From contig QCBH01000001.1 of assembly GCA_003281685.1 (NCBI GenBank), positions 227,513 to 291,512 on the forward strand: 64,000 bases of DNA, read 5' to 3'. Source of the stretch: Prochlorococcus sp. AG-347-E23 (lineage in GTDB: Bacteria > Cyanobacteriota > Cyanobacteriia > PCC-6307 > Cyanobiaceae). The position numbers and the translations under genes are program-made. The notes under the pieces are model-generated. The model worked only from the letters and a program-made list of their open reading frames with translations. It searched no databases and had not been told where the DNA came from. How positions within the stretch are numbered: position 1 is the stretch's first letter; each line of letters starts with the position of its first letter. Shown piece by piece: positions 1-8,120 of this stretch.

Positions 1-377
1 ATCCTGAATTGAGTTGGGCAAAAAATGCTGGTTTAGATCATGTTATTTCTAAGACTGCTGAAGAAGTAGAAGTTAGACTCGGGGATAGGATAAAAAGAGC
101 ATGTCCTGGAGATAAAGAATTAGCCATCAACGTTCAGGCTCAAGTAAGAAATATATTCGATAAGTGGAGTCGATTAGCTATTGAAAAAGATAACCAAATG
201 CAATATGGAAAAGAGGAAGGAGAATATCCATCTCTTCTTCATACCCCTTTAGATCCTGATTTAGAGGAACTTCCTCCAATTCATAGAGAATTTATTGCAA
301 ATTGGAGTTTGAGGGATGTAGAGCCAACTTCAGCTTTAATTATGACAAGAACCCATGAATTAGAGGAGTATAGCTGA
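1..377 (+). CDS. drmA: DISARM helicase-domain protein DrmA, C-terminal end (cut by window edge)
   Basis: The reading frame is already open at base 3 and ends with TGA at 375-377, so only about the last 124 residues of a large protein are visible. The tail contains the segment LRDVEPTSALI followed by an acidic end, which fits the C-terminus of DrmA, the SNF2/DEAD-like helicase-domain subunit of DISARM. In the characterised system DrmA and DrmB form a DNA-interacting complex that blocks incoming phage DNA. No helicase motif lies in the visible part, so the identity rests on this tail and on the drmB and drmC genes that follow. The stop is one base before the drmB start, which indicates tight co-transcription. 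Confidence 0.75.
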   Translation, partial: PELSWAKNAGLDHVISKTAEEVEVRLGDRIKRACPGDKELAINVQAQVRNIFDKWSRLAIEKDNQMQYGKEEGEYPSLLHTPLDPDLEELPPIHREFIANWSLRDVEPTSALIMTRTHELEEYS

Positions 378-378
378 A

Positions 379-2253
379 ATGTCACAAGGAGAAGTACGGC
401 AAAGTCAATTGATAACAACTTATGGTCCTGGAGCTATGGTTGATTTGCCGGATCATTCTGTCGTTATAGGAGGATTAAATTTATGGAATTATGGTAAAGA
501 AAATAATGCAGAATTAATTGATGAGCCAAGGCTAATTCAGAAGTTAAGACAAACTTTGCAAGTACCCAATCTAGTTTTGCAAAAACCTCCAATTGATGAA
601 ACAGGACCTGGGGGTATTAAAAAAGGAGGTTTTATTAAAAGTCCTCAATTTCCAAATTGGTTTGTAGCTCAGTTAGATGAAACTATTATTTTTTATGGAC
701 GTAGATACAGAACTAGACCATTAGTTAAATCAAATCAGCTTGATGAAAGGAATAGATATATAGATATAAATAGAAAGAAACATAGAGTTGTTCCAGTTAG
801 ATTTGTTCAGAGTTGTCCGAATGGTCATTTAAGCGATGTTAATTGGAGAGATTTTGCTCATAAAGGTAATACAAATTGTAGAGAAACATTATGGTTAGAT
901 GAAGCTGGAGCTGGAAATGATTTTGCGGAAATTTTTGTTCGATGTCCTAAATGTAATATAAGAAGACCTCTATCAGATGCGAAACAATTAGCCCTTGGCG
1001 ATAAAGGAATCCCTGCTTTGGGATATTGTAATGGTGAGAGGCCATGGCTTGGATCTTATGGAAAAGAAAGATGTATCTCAAATAGTAATAATGGTGGAAG
1101 TTACCCTAATAGATTGTTAGTAAGATCAGCTAGTAACGCCTACTTTCCAGAGATAATATCAGCAATTTCAATACCCAAACCAATTGATAAAGTTAGGGAA
1201 GTTTTAATTAAAAATCTCAAGCAATTTGAAAAGATTAATACTCTAGAAACCTTAAAACTTTATCTTTCAATAGCACCTGATTATATTAGTGAACAATTGG
1301 TGGATGCAAATTTAAATGAGATTTTTGAAGCCTTAGAATCGATCAAAGGTGGTAATGAACAAAGAGGCGAAATTGAGCCATTGAAGGTTCAAGAGCTTAA
1401 AGCATTGATTGGAGTAATTGAGAATCAAAAGGAGAATTATGGAAAAAATAGTTTCGAAGCAGAAAAGGTAGATTTATCTCCAAAGCCAAAATGGTTTAAA
1501 GAGAGAATAAATCGTGTTTTAAAAGTACACAAGCTTAGGGAAGTTGTTGCTCTTTTAGGTTTTACCAGGTTAGAACCGGTTGTTAATCAGATAGATGGAG
1601 ATCCATTTGATCTTGGCGTAAAAAGGGCTTCTATCGACAACAAAGAAATTACATGGTTGCCAGCTGTAGAAAATATGGGAGAGGGAATCTTCATAGGTTT
1701 TGATCCGAATAAAATAGAAGCATGGCTCAGTGACGACAAAGTTGAAGAATATTTATCCACCCATAGAGATGCCTTTAAGATTTGGAACAAAGAACATGGA
1801 TTGAGTGAAGACGAATTTGGTTGGCCTGGTGGTGCCTACCTTATGCTTCACAGCTTATCTCACCTATTAATAACTCAAGCTGCATTAGATTGTGGTTATA
1901 GCGCTTCTTCTATAAAAGAAAGGATTTATTCTTTTTCTGGTTTAGGTTATGGGATACTTCTTTACACAGGTGGAAGTGGTTCAGAGGGGACATTAGGAGG
2001 ACTGGTTGGCTTGGCAGACAATATTGACCTCCTTCTCAAAAAGGCACTTGAAAGAGGTAAATTATGTTCTAATGATCCTTTTTGCTCTCAACATAAACCA
2101 AATAATCAATTTGAAAAAAGATATTCTCATGGGGCTGCTTGTCATAGTTGTGAATTAATTGCCGAAACAAGCTGTGAGAGAAAAAATGAGTTTTTAGATA
2201 GGTCTCTTTTAGTTCCAACTTTAGAAGAAAAAGATGCAGCATTCTTTGACTAA
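379..2253 (+). CDS. drmB: DISARM protein DrmB (DUF1998 family)
   Basis: This 624-residue protein starts one base after the preceding stop. The N-terminus (SQLITTYGPGAMVDLPD) is the hallmark opening of DUF1998/DrmB proteins. Cysteines that look zinc-binding include C146 (CPNGH), the pair C189/C192, and a C-terminal cluster C563, C569, C588, C591 and C599. A glycine-rich GGSGSEGTLGGL segment near residues 530-541 is also typical of the family. DrmB is the DUF1998 subunit that works with DrmA in DISARM, a restriction-related defence system. The length suits a full gene and no frame break is visible. Identity is strong; activity in this cell depends on genes outside the window. Confidence 0.93.
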   Translation: MSQGEVRQSQLITTYGPGAMVDLPDHSVVIGGLNLWNYGKENNAELIDEPRLIQKLRQTLQVPNLVLQKPPIDETGPGGIKKGGFIKSPQFPNWFVAQLDETIIFYGRRYRTRPLVKSNQLDERNRYIDINRKKHRVVPVRFVQSCPNGHLSDVNWRDFAHKGNTNCRETLWLDEAGAGNDFAEIFVRCPKCNIRRPLSDAKQLALGDKGIPALGYCNGERPWLGSYGKERCISNSNNGGSYPNRLLVRSASNAYFPEIISAISIPKPIDKVREVLIKNLKQFEKINTLETLKLYLSIAPDYISEQLVDANLNEIFEALESIKGGNEQRGEIEPLKVQELKALIGVIENQKENYGKNSFEAEKVDLSPKPKWFKERINRVLKVHKLREVVALLGFTRLEPVVNQIDGDPFDLGVKRASIDNKEITWLPAVENMGEGIFIGFDPNKIEAWLSDDKVEEYLSTHRDAFKIWNKEHGLSEDEFGWPGGAYLMLHSLSHLLITQAALDCGYSASSIKERIYSFSGLGYGILLYTGGSGSEGTLGGLVGLADNIDLLLKKALERGKLCSNDPFCSQHKPNNQFEKRYSHGAACHSCELIAETSCERKNEFLDRSLLVPTLEEKDAAFFD

Positions 2254-2277
2254 TGTTTTAAAAAGTAATTAAATAAA

Positions 2278-3102
2278 ATGCAAAATCCATTAATACTTTT
2301 TACTATCTCTGAACTTGACATATTAATAAAATCTCTTGATAATTTTTCTTTTCAATCAAATGCGGATGATCCTCTAGAAACTTCCAGTGCAGCTTTTATT
2401 TCAAATCTTGGTCTTTTTAAATCAGAGGATAATGAGAAACAATTGAATCTTGTTAATTGGATTGATAATTGGTTTTCCACTGGAGGTAATAGAGAAACTC
2501 TTATAAAAACACTAAATCTTTTACTTGAACAAAAAAAAGGTTTTATATCTTTAGAGAATCAACTTCAGCTTGTTTGGTCAGGTCCAGATTCTGGTTCAGG
2601 TTCCTTAATGCGAGATCAATCTATTCTTATAAAACAACTTGTCGATAGTGCTAAAGATCGACTTTTATTAACTACATATACCTTTTATAAAGGGCAATTT
2701 ATTGAAGATTTATTTTCTCAAATTAGAGAAAAGATGATAAAAAATCCAAAGTTAATTGTAAGATTCGTTTGCAATATTAATAGACCTAAAGGAAGTAATA
2801 TTTTGCCAGAAGAACTGCATCACAAATTCAAGAGAGAAACTTGGCCAAAATTATGGAGTCAATTGCCTTATCCAGAATTATATTTTGATCCTAGATCAAT
2901 AAAAATCAGTTCAAGTTCTGTTTGTCATGTAAAGGCAGTTGTTTCGGATAGAGAACTATTGGTTACAAGTGCAAATCTAACTGATTCGGCTCAGTTAAAG
3001 AATTTTGAATTAGGAGTAAAAATAGAAAGTCAATTTTCTGCAGATGCGACTTGGGATCATTTTGATAAATTAATTAAAAAGGGAATGCTTAAAAAAGTTT
3101 GA
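2278..3102 (+). CDS. drmC: DISARM phospholipase D-family protein DrmC
   Basis: The 274-residue protein carries one PLD-superfamily HxKxxxxD motif, H217-V-K219 ending at D224, followed by LLVTSANLTD, as in PLD-type nucleases. A single HKD motif suggests that it acts as a dimer. It starts 24 bases after drmB, in the same direction, which is the usual place of drmC in DISARM operons. In published DISARM work drmC was dispensable for protection against some phages. The segment around residues 125-160 (LLLTTYTFY) is the usual PLD fold entry. It is the last gene of the operon, because the next gene is convergent. Confidence 0.88.
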   Translation: MQNPLILFTISELDILIKSLDNFSFQSNADDPLETSSAAFISNLGLFKSEDNEKQLNLVNWIDNWFSTGGNRETLIKTLNLLLEQKKGFISLENQLQLVWSGPDSGSGSLMRDQSILIKQLVDSAKDRLLLTTYTFYKGQFIEDLFSQIREKMIKNPKLIVRFVCNINRPKGSNILPEELHHKFKRETWPKLWSQLPYPELYFDPRSIKISSSSVCHVKAVVSDRELLVTSANLTDSAQLKNFELGVKIESQFSADATWDHFDKLIKKGMLKKV

Positions 3103-3138
3103 ATATTTCAACGCAACTCACAATGTACAAAAACCAAA

Positions 3139-4221
3139 TTAAGATTCTTTGGATCCATATAAATGGATAGGCCGCCCATTTTCTATTTTTTGATCTTCTC
3201 TTAATATCTTCTCCTCTGAAAATAAGTGTCTCAATACTCTTCGAGTATGTTGTTCACTAAATTCTATATTCTTTGAAATATCTTTTACATCTAGATAATC
3301 GTTTTTCTGTTTTAATAATTCTAAAATTTTGGAGCGACATAAATTTTCTTCTTTTGGTGATAATTGATTTTTACCTGAGGAGTGATAATACCATTTAAAA
3401 GTTTCTTGATCACCTTGAATATTTAGTAAAGAACCTTCGTCACAATTTCTCCCCTTTAAGCAACTGAAAAGGAAGTGATCTTCAAAATTAGGTTTAATAG
3501 ATTTATGAATACTCCAAATATCACTTGCTGCAGAATAGATTGATTGATTTCCCATTACATCATGTTTATTTACATTTCTCCTTTCGCCATGCTCTGGCTT
3601 TTTTAAGTGCGAAGAAAATATTATGGGAATATTTTTTTCGCTTGCTAAATCATTTAATTTATAAAGAGGTAATGCAAATTCAGCATCCTTATATGAATAT
3701 TTTCCGCCGGTAAGAAGAGTTGTAATGGAATCTAAAAAAACTACGTCATAATAATTTCCTATTAATTCACTCAACTTTTGAATATTAAATTTATCAAAAC
3801 CTCCATCTTTAAATAAAAAATCAACATTATCTGATACTCCAATTATTTTTATCTTATGAGCACAATTACTTCTTGATTCGTCAGCTTGAATAAATAAAAC
3901 TCTCCTCTTTTTTGCAGAAAAAGTATTTAAGAATTTACTACCTTCTCCTATAGCAGATGCCATTGCATACATTAAAGATGTTTTACCGCTGGAGGATTCA
4001 CCTGCAAGAAGTATCAGATTTTTCCTTTCAATAATTTTGTCAATTATCCAATCTACTTTTTTCGTAATTAGTTTTAAATCTTTTGATGAAATAGGTTTTT
4101 GTACATTGTTGGGCGGTGTTGATTCAATATTAAATTTTTTATGCATTTGGTTCTCGTAATTCTGATTTTGTACCTTTTGTTTTTTTTCAATGTCTACGTA
4201 GCCGAAGTCTTCTAATGTCAT
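3139..4221 (-). CDS. RepA/AAA_25-type ATPase (RecA-fold), probable replication or mobilisation protein of the element
   Basis: The 360-residue protein has a Walker A loop GESSSGKTS at about residues 74-82 and a Walker B strand VVFLDS ending at D164. A serine-serine-histidine sensor (203-205) and the NQSIYSAASDIW segment near 225-236 are typical of plasmid RepA-like hexameric helicases (AAA_25 family). The C-terminal 80 residues look like a winged-helix DNA-binding module. Its start overlaps the stop of the upstream small HTH gene by four bases (ATGA), so the two are translationally coupled. Replicative helicase-like proteins are common on integrative elements and plasmids. Helicase activity is not shown here. 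Confidence 0.75.
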   Translation of the reverse strand: MTLEDFGYVDIEKKQKVQNQNYENQMHKKFNIESTPPNNVQKPISSKDLKLITKKVDWIIDKIIERKNLILLAGESSSGKTSLMYAMASAIGEGSKFLNTFSAKKRRVLFIQADESRSNCAHKIKIIGVSDNVDFLFKDGGFDKFNIQKLSELIGNYYDVVFLDSITTLLTGGKYSYKDAEFALPLYKLNDLASEKNIPIIFSSHLKKPEHGERRNVNKHDVMGNQSIYSAASDIWSIHKSIKPNFEDHFLFSCLKGRNCDEGSLLNIQGDQETFKWYYHSSGKNQLSPKEENLCRSKILELLKQKNDYLDVKDISKNIEFSEQHTRRVLRHLFSEEKILREDQKIENGRPIHLYGSKES

Positions 4222-4475
4222 TTTTTGACCTCCTTTTTTAATTCACTTATTATTTGTTGACCTTTTCTAATTAGACGACCTCGGTAATGAAATTCTTTAA
4301 GGATTTCAGAAACATTCCAAAGGATGCTGGAATTGATATTTGCCCCTAAGATGTAATGTTTTTCTTCGATTAAAAAACCATTTTTTATATCACGATTCTT
4401 CTTGAGAAATTGAGAACTAACTCCTAAGAATGAACTAGCCTCCTTCGTTGGAAGCCAACGTAAATCATTTTCCAT
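4218..4475 (-). CDS. Excisionase-like or MerR-type small DNA-binding protein
   Basis: The 85-residue protein opens with LRWLPTKEASSFLGVSSQFL, an arrangement seen in excisionase and MerR-like winged helices, and ends in a basic helix. It lies upstream of and overlaps the RepA-like ATPase gene by four bases. Small HTH proteins of this kind on integrative elements either act as recombination directionality factors for the recombinase or regulate the replication gene. Which of these it does cannot be decided from sequence. A Shine-Dalgarno-like AGGAGG precedes the start by a few bases (minus-strand reading of 4478-4486), which supports the chosen ATG. Confidence 0.6.
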   Translation of the reverse strand: MENDLRWLPTKEASSFLGVSSQFLKKNRDIKNGFLIEEKHYILGANINSSILWNVSEILKEFHYRGRLIRKGQQIISELKKEVKK

Positions 4476-4502
4476 TTTGAAACTCCTCCTGAGTTTAAGA
4501 AA

Positions 4503-4718
4503 TTATTTCTTAGCTTTCTTTTCTTTCTCTACTTTAAGCTCACTAATGGCAGCCTTAACACTCGAAGGTAACTTTTCCGCATGAGGATTAAATTTGTTGG
4601 CTTTTGGTGCTGTACCATTTGCCCTATTCCTCATTACAAATTGAGCACTAGGAATCAAAGAATCTTCACGCTTTCCTTTGGGTACTCGAAATCTACGATT
4701 ATTAATTTTGACTGCCAT
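4503..4718 (-). CDS. Small basic hypothetical protein of the element
   Basis: This 71-residue protein is rich in lysine and arginine, with a KKAKK tail and a central stretch RNRANGTAPKANKFNPH. I do not recognise the family. A GGAGG-like ribosome binding site (the plus strand reads cctcc at 4726-4730) sits just upstream of the ATG. It is 27 bases upstream of the excisionase-like gene in the same direction, so it likely heads the small operon that includes the RepA-like ATPase. Its charge suggests contact with nucleic acid, but that is only inference. Confidence 0.6.
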   Translation of the reverse strand: MAVKINNRRFRVPKGKREDSLIPSAQFVMRNRANGTAPKANKFNPHAEKLPSSVKAAISELKVEKEKKAKK

Positions 4719-4782
4719 AGTGTCGCCTCCAGAGAGTTAGAATATGCGACTTGTAAATACTTAAAACTTACATTCAGGTGAG

Positions 4783-4801
4783 CCTAAACCCAATGTTTAG
4801 G
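4783..4801. promoter_or_regulatory. Hairpin in the leader of the rep-like operon
   Basis: A perfect 7-bp stem CCTAAAC/GTTTAGG encloses a 5-base loop, about 65 bases upstream of the start of the small basic protein gene. It has no T-run, so it does not look like an intrinsic terminator. An operator or leader-RNA role is possible. Confidence 0.35.
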
Positions 4802-4830
4802 GACGTGCCTTAGCGTTGTTACTTTAATTA

Positions 4831-4856
4831 TATAGATGTATTTAAATACGTCTATA
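4831..4856. repeat. Near-perfect 26-bp AT-rich palindrome upstream of the rep-like operon
   Basis: Twelve of thirteen position pairs are complementary around a TTTAAA centre. It lies between the end of the unknown exported-protein gene (4862) and the rep-like operon that starts at 4718. It could be an operator, a replication-related site or a transcript end for the gene to its right. Confidence 0.4.
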
Positions 4857-4861
4857 AATAT

Positions 4862-5950
4862 TTAATTCTTGAGTTCATTTAAGGCTAAATTTTTGTTATC
4901 AAACTTTTTTAAAGGTACTAAAAACTCCCTTTTATTTTGGTCTTCAAAAATCCCAAAAATATAATATTCTCCCATCCATCCAATAGTCCCTCCTGATTGA
5001 TAACCAATCCTAATCAAATAAGAATCATTACATTTAGATAGTTGTTTTGCTAATTGATTGCACTTGGATAAATCTACTCTTCGAAGTACTTCATAATGAG
5101 ATTTATAGCGATCATGATTCTCTTTACCTTTAATATCATTTTTTTGATAAATAATATTTTCAACCAAAACTAATTCATTCTTTGTTGCTTCATTTTTTAC
5201 AAAACCATTTTCTAAGTTCCATTTAAAACAATCATTTAAATTTATAGAAACAGAGTAAACATTATCTTTAGATATTTTTTTCTTAATTTCATAACCCAAA
5301 GGAATAGTTTTACCAATATATTCTCCTGGACTATATTCAAATTTTGTTTTATTTAGAATCCCAAATTCTTCAGTAAATAAATCTACTTTTGGTTTCTCAA
5401 AATTTCCAAATGTAGGAAAACAAGTTGGAGGAATGATTCCTTTATTTGTGTTCCAACCAATAAGATTTTTATTATCAAATTGTTCCTGATTTACTCCATT
5501 TATTGATTTAATAGTCCATTTGCCACTTTCCATTCTGTCAAACCAGATTAGACCATTAGAAATCATGAATCCTCTCCATCCAATAGAATCACAATCTATT
5601 TCTGTACTAATAACTTTAGTAACCCATTTTTTAGGGAAGATTTGATCAAAACTTTTGTTCTTTATAAATTCTCTTCTTGGCCCATTTTGAAGTTCATCAA
5701 TTAGAACATTTTTATAAATTCCTTGAATATCTTTTTTGGCTATAAGAGTTTGAATCTTTCTCCCAAAATCATGAGCTTCCTGTCTTTCATAGTAATCATA
5801 ATTTTGTTTCTTTTTTATTAATGAACAATTCTTTCTACTAGGTATTTTAATTTCTGATCTAGCTGAAAGAGGTACCGTTAAAATTATCAATAAAGTAAGT
5901 ATTAATTTCTGAAAAGAGTTCTCTGCTCGGGACTTATCTTTCTGAACCAT
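4862..5950 (-). CDS. Unknown exported protein
   Basis: The 362-residue protein has an N-terminal signal-peptide-like hydrophobic stretch at about residues 16-30 (LILTLLIILTVPLS) with a plausible cleavage site shortly after, so most of the chain should be outside the cytoplasm. Several cysteines follow, together with two similar tryptophan-glycine segments (GWRGFMISNG and GWMGEYYIFG). I do not recognise a family or a catalytic motif. Its start lies 17 bases inside the end of the upstream 151-residue gene, so the pair is probably made together. Its place on an element with defence genes makes a role in host-virus conflict possible, but this is a guess. Confidence 0.65.
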   Translation of the reverse strand: MVQKDKSRAENSFQKLILTLLIILTVPLSARSEIKIPSRKNCSLIKKKQNYDYYERQEAHDFGRKIQTLIAKKDIQGIYKNVLIDELQNGPRREFIKNKSFDQIFPKKWVTKVISTEIDCDSIGWRGFMISNGLIWFDRMESGKWTIKSINGVNQEQFDNKNLIGWNTNKGIIPPTCFPTFGNFEKPKVDLFTEEFGILNKTKFEYSPGEYIGKTIPLGYEIKKKISKDNVYSVSINLNDCFKWNLENGFVKNEATKNELVLVENIIYQKNDIKGKENHDRYKSHYEVLRRVDLSKCNQLAKQLSKCNDSYLIRIGYQSGGTIGWMGEYYIFGIFEDQNKREFLVPLKKFDNKNLALNELKN

Positions 5951-6389
5951 TTACCCAGCCACCTGATCTACATTTACCAGAATTATTGATTTCGTAGCTA
6001 TCGCACCAATAGCTATTTAAAGCAAATATGACATTGCTTTTAATTCTTTTAGCACCACCTGAAACTGGCAAATAATGTATACCTTTTTTTGAATTTAATG
6101 TCTCTGAACAAAAGAAATCAGGACCGCACATTGCGTATGCTATGCCCTCCTCAGCTAAATAAAGAATTGCTCCTGACCCAGTATTTCTCCAATAAGGGAT
6201 TCCTGGTAATCCATCATCTTTTGCTTTTTGATGGTGGCGAGCAACTCTTGTTTTATTAGATTCAAAGACATATTTCCATTCAACTTTTGGGAGATTTATA
6301 AAAAGAACCCAAAAAATAATCGGTCCATATATAGCTCCTACCCAAGCCCATATTCCGTACCTTTTTTTTAGTTTGTGATTTTTAGTCAT
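5934..6389 (-). CDS. Unknown membrane-anchored protein with cysteine-rich C-terminal part
   Basis: The 151-residue protein has one transmembrane segment at about residues 13-30 (WVGAIYGPIIFWVLFI) and a likely extracytoplasmic domain. That domain contains cysteine pairs (AMCGPDFFC, and later YWCDSYE with GKCRSGG) that could form disulfides. The GAILYLAEEGIAYAM segment resembles the small extracellular domains of pilin-like proteins, but I cannot assign a family. The last 17 bases overlap the start of the next gene, which suggests coupling with that exported protein. It is an accessory gene of the element. Confidence 0.6.
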   Translation of the reverse strand: MTKNHKLKKRYGIWAWVGAIYGPIIFWVLFINLPKVEWKYVFESNKTRVARHHQKAKDDGLPGIPYWRNTGSGAILYLAEEGIAYAMCGPDFFCSETLNSKKGIHYLPVSGGAKRIKSNVIFALNSYWCDSYEINNSGKCRSGGWVNGSER

Positions 6390-6397
6390 TGCTATAT

Positions 6398-6562
6398 TTA
6401 ACTTTTTCGTTTGAATAAATTTTGAATAACATATATATCTTTTGCCTTGGGATATTTTTGTTGAAAGACTTTTACCGCGCCATTGGGAGAAAGAGCAATA
6501 AGGTTGGTTTTAATACGATATTCTTCTACCAATCCAGAAACTAAAAAACTTTTCAAAACCAA
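6398..6562 (-). CDS. Possible 54-residue small protein, or remnant of a longer gene
   Basis: An open frame with protein-like composition (GLVEEYRIKTNLIALSPNGA, then VFQQKYPKAKDIY) ends at 6398, nine bases before the start of the membrane-anchored protein gene. No ATG exists upstream. The best start is a TTG at 6562-6560, preceded at 9 bases by AGAGGA. The frame stays open for about 33 further codons upstream without a normal start codon, so it may be the tail of a decayed longer gene. It is too short and atypical for high confidence. Confidence 0.4.
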   Translation of the reverse strand: MVLKSFLVSGLVEEYRIKTNLIALSPNGAVKVFQQKYPKAKDIYVIQNLFKRKS

Positions 6563-6723
6563 CCAATGTTTTCCTCTAATTTTATAGTGCTTGTCAACTT
6601 GAAATTTCTTATAGAAAAAAACAATTATTATTTTAATTTTGTTTCCATTTCTAATAAAAAATACACAAAATGATTACTTAGGATTATTTTAAATTTCAAG
6701 ATGAGAATTTAAACTTTGTAAAT

Positions 6724-7878
6724 TTGATGAAAAATTTTGATCTAGATTTCAAACCTAAAGATTATTACGAAAAAAATATCAATAAAGAAGATTTAATAAC
6801 TCCTAAAGATATTGAAGAATTTCAAGAAAAGGGTGTAGTAATTGCAGGCATTGATTTTGGTGACGGTCCTTATAACCCCACTATTGCTCATCTAATGACT
6901 TGTTATTTTGAAGGAAAATATCATTACAAATTAGTGGTTGATGATGACGAACATGTTTATAAGATGAAGCATCATGAAAGTCTAGAGCCTTTAACTTTTA
7001 AACAGGTAATAGAAAATATTGATTCGGCAATATTAACTCATCGAGGTGGGACAGAATATGAAGAATTACCTTTAGGCGTAATGGAATCTCAACTGGTAAA
7101 AAATTTTAGTTCTGATTTAGAAAAAGAAGAAGTCCTTAATTCTTTTGATATTGGCTCAAACTTTTATCCATTAGAAGATTACTATAAAGCCAAGAAAGAA
7201 ACTTGGTTTAAACATCTTGTAAATGATGACAAAGAAGTCATAAATAAAAAATTTGATAATGCTAAAAGATTGTTATTTGATGAGTTCATAGAAAATCAAA
7301 TAAGTAATTTTGAAAAAGAACAATCATGGGCTAAACCAGGCATGTATAAAAACCTGAATGAATCAAAAAGTGAGGAAAATATTATTTTGAAAAAAATCTC
7401 AAATGGGGAATCAAAAAATTGTGAGTTTAAAGAGTCTTTAAGTTTAGACGTCCGCCAAAGTCAAAGTAATAAATCCTATCAACCTAAAAAAGAATCATAT
7501 ATAGAATTAGCGGTGCTTAAAACTATTGCTGGATTTCTAAATACTGATGGAGGAGAACTATTTATTGGTGTTAGTGATGACTCAAAAGTCTTGGGTATAG
7601 AAAATGAGTTAATTAAACTCCACAAGTCTTCAAAGGATAAATTTCAACTCCATTTAAAAACATTAATCAAAGAAAATATTGGTTTAGGTTCAAGTAATTT
7701 CATTAATTTAGAATTAAAAACTATAAATGATAAAGAGATAATTCATGTGTCATGCAAGAAATCAGATGAACCAATTTATATTAAGGATAAAGATTTTTAT
7801 ATTAGAACAGGACCTGCAACAGATAAGTTAGAAGGTCGCGAATTAGTAAACTATACAACTAGTAGATTTAAGGATTAA
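6724..7878 (+). CDS. AlbA_2/Schlafen-type domain protein with an unrecognised N-terminal half
   Basis: The 384-residue protein has two parts. The last 150 residues match the AlbA_2 (Schlafen-like, divergent AAA-4) domain: C233-E-F-K-E-S at its start, the FLNTDGGELFIGVSDD block at about 271-286, and an F-Y-I-R-T-G block near 359-364. The first 220 residues, with an IDFGDGPYNP segment near 43-52 and many acidic residues, do not resemble anything I know. AlbA_2/Schlafen domains occur in nucleic-acid-binding and tRNA- or RNA-cleaving proteins, and are frequent in bacterial defence islands. The gene is alone on the plus strand between leftward genes, consistent with a stand-alone cargo gene. Confidence 0.7.
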   Translation: MMKNFDLDFKPKDYYEKNINKEDLITPKDIEEFQEKGVVIAGIDFGDGPYNPTIAHLMTCYFEGKYHYKLVVDDDEHVYKMKHHESLEPLTFKQVIENIDSAILTHRGGTEYEELPLGVMESQLVKNFSSDLEKEEVLNSFDIGSNFYPLEDYYKAKKETWFKHLVNDDKEVINKKFDNAKRLLFDEFIENQISNFEKEQSWAKPGMYKNLNESKSEENIILKKISNGESKNCEFKESLSLDVRQSQSNKSYQPKKESYIELAVLKTIAGFLNTDGGELFIGVSDDSKVLGIENELIKLHKSSKDKFQLHLKTLIKENIGLGSSNFINLELKTINDKEIIHVSCKKSDEPIYIKDKDFYIRTGPATDKLEGRELVNYTTSRFKD

Positions 7879-7955
7879 GTTTTAACTTTATTTAATTATT
7901 AAGAACATTTATATTAATAATTTTTCTAAGTGTCTTAGATAGAAGTTTGGATTAG

Positions 7956-8120
7956 TTATTTTAAATTGTTTTTAAAAACTACTAACCATTTTAAAAATTC
8001 TTTCCAATCTTCAGCCTTACAAAAAGCTATATGAATTTCGTGTCTTTGATCTACTGAATAACACTTATGGTTCATTATCTTTGCCAAAGTTCTTGAATGG
8101 TATGGAGTTCCATCATTCAT
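7956..8120 (-). CDS. Small hypothetical protein downstream of the zinc-ribbon-like gene
   Basis: An open frame reaches back to 8153, but the ATG at 8120-8118 is preceded by a strong ribosome binding site (GGAGG, 7 bases away), so I chose that start and a 54-residue product beginning MNDGTPYHSR. The start overlaps the end of the neighbouring zinc-ribbon-like gene by a few bases, which suggests coupled translation. It has one Cys near the middle and a WLVVFKNNLK end. I do not recognise its family. Confidence 0.5.
   Translation of the reverse strand: MNDGTPYHSRTLAKIMNHKCYSVDQRHEIHIAFCKAEDWKEFLKWLVVFKNNLK

Noticed and set aside
7922-7939. Small hairpin (TCTAAG/CTTAGA) between convergent genes
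   Set aside because: Short stem and no T-run on either strand side, so it is not called a terminator.
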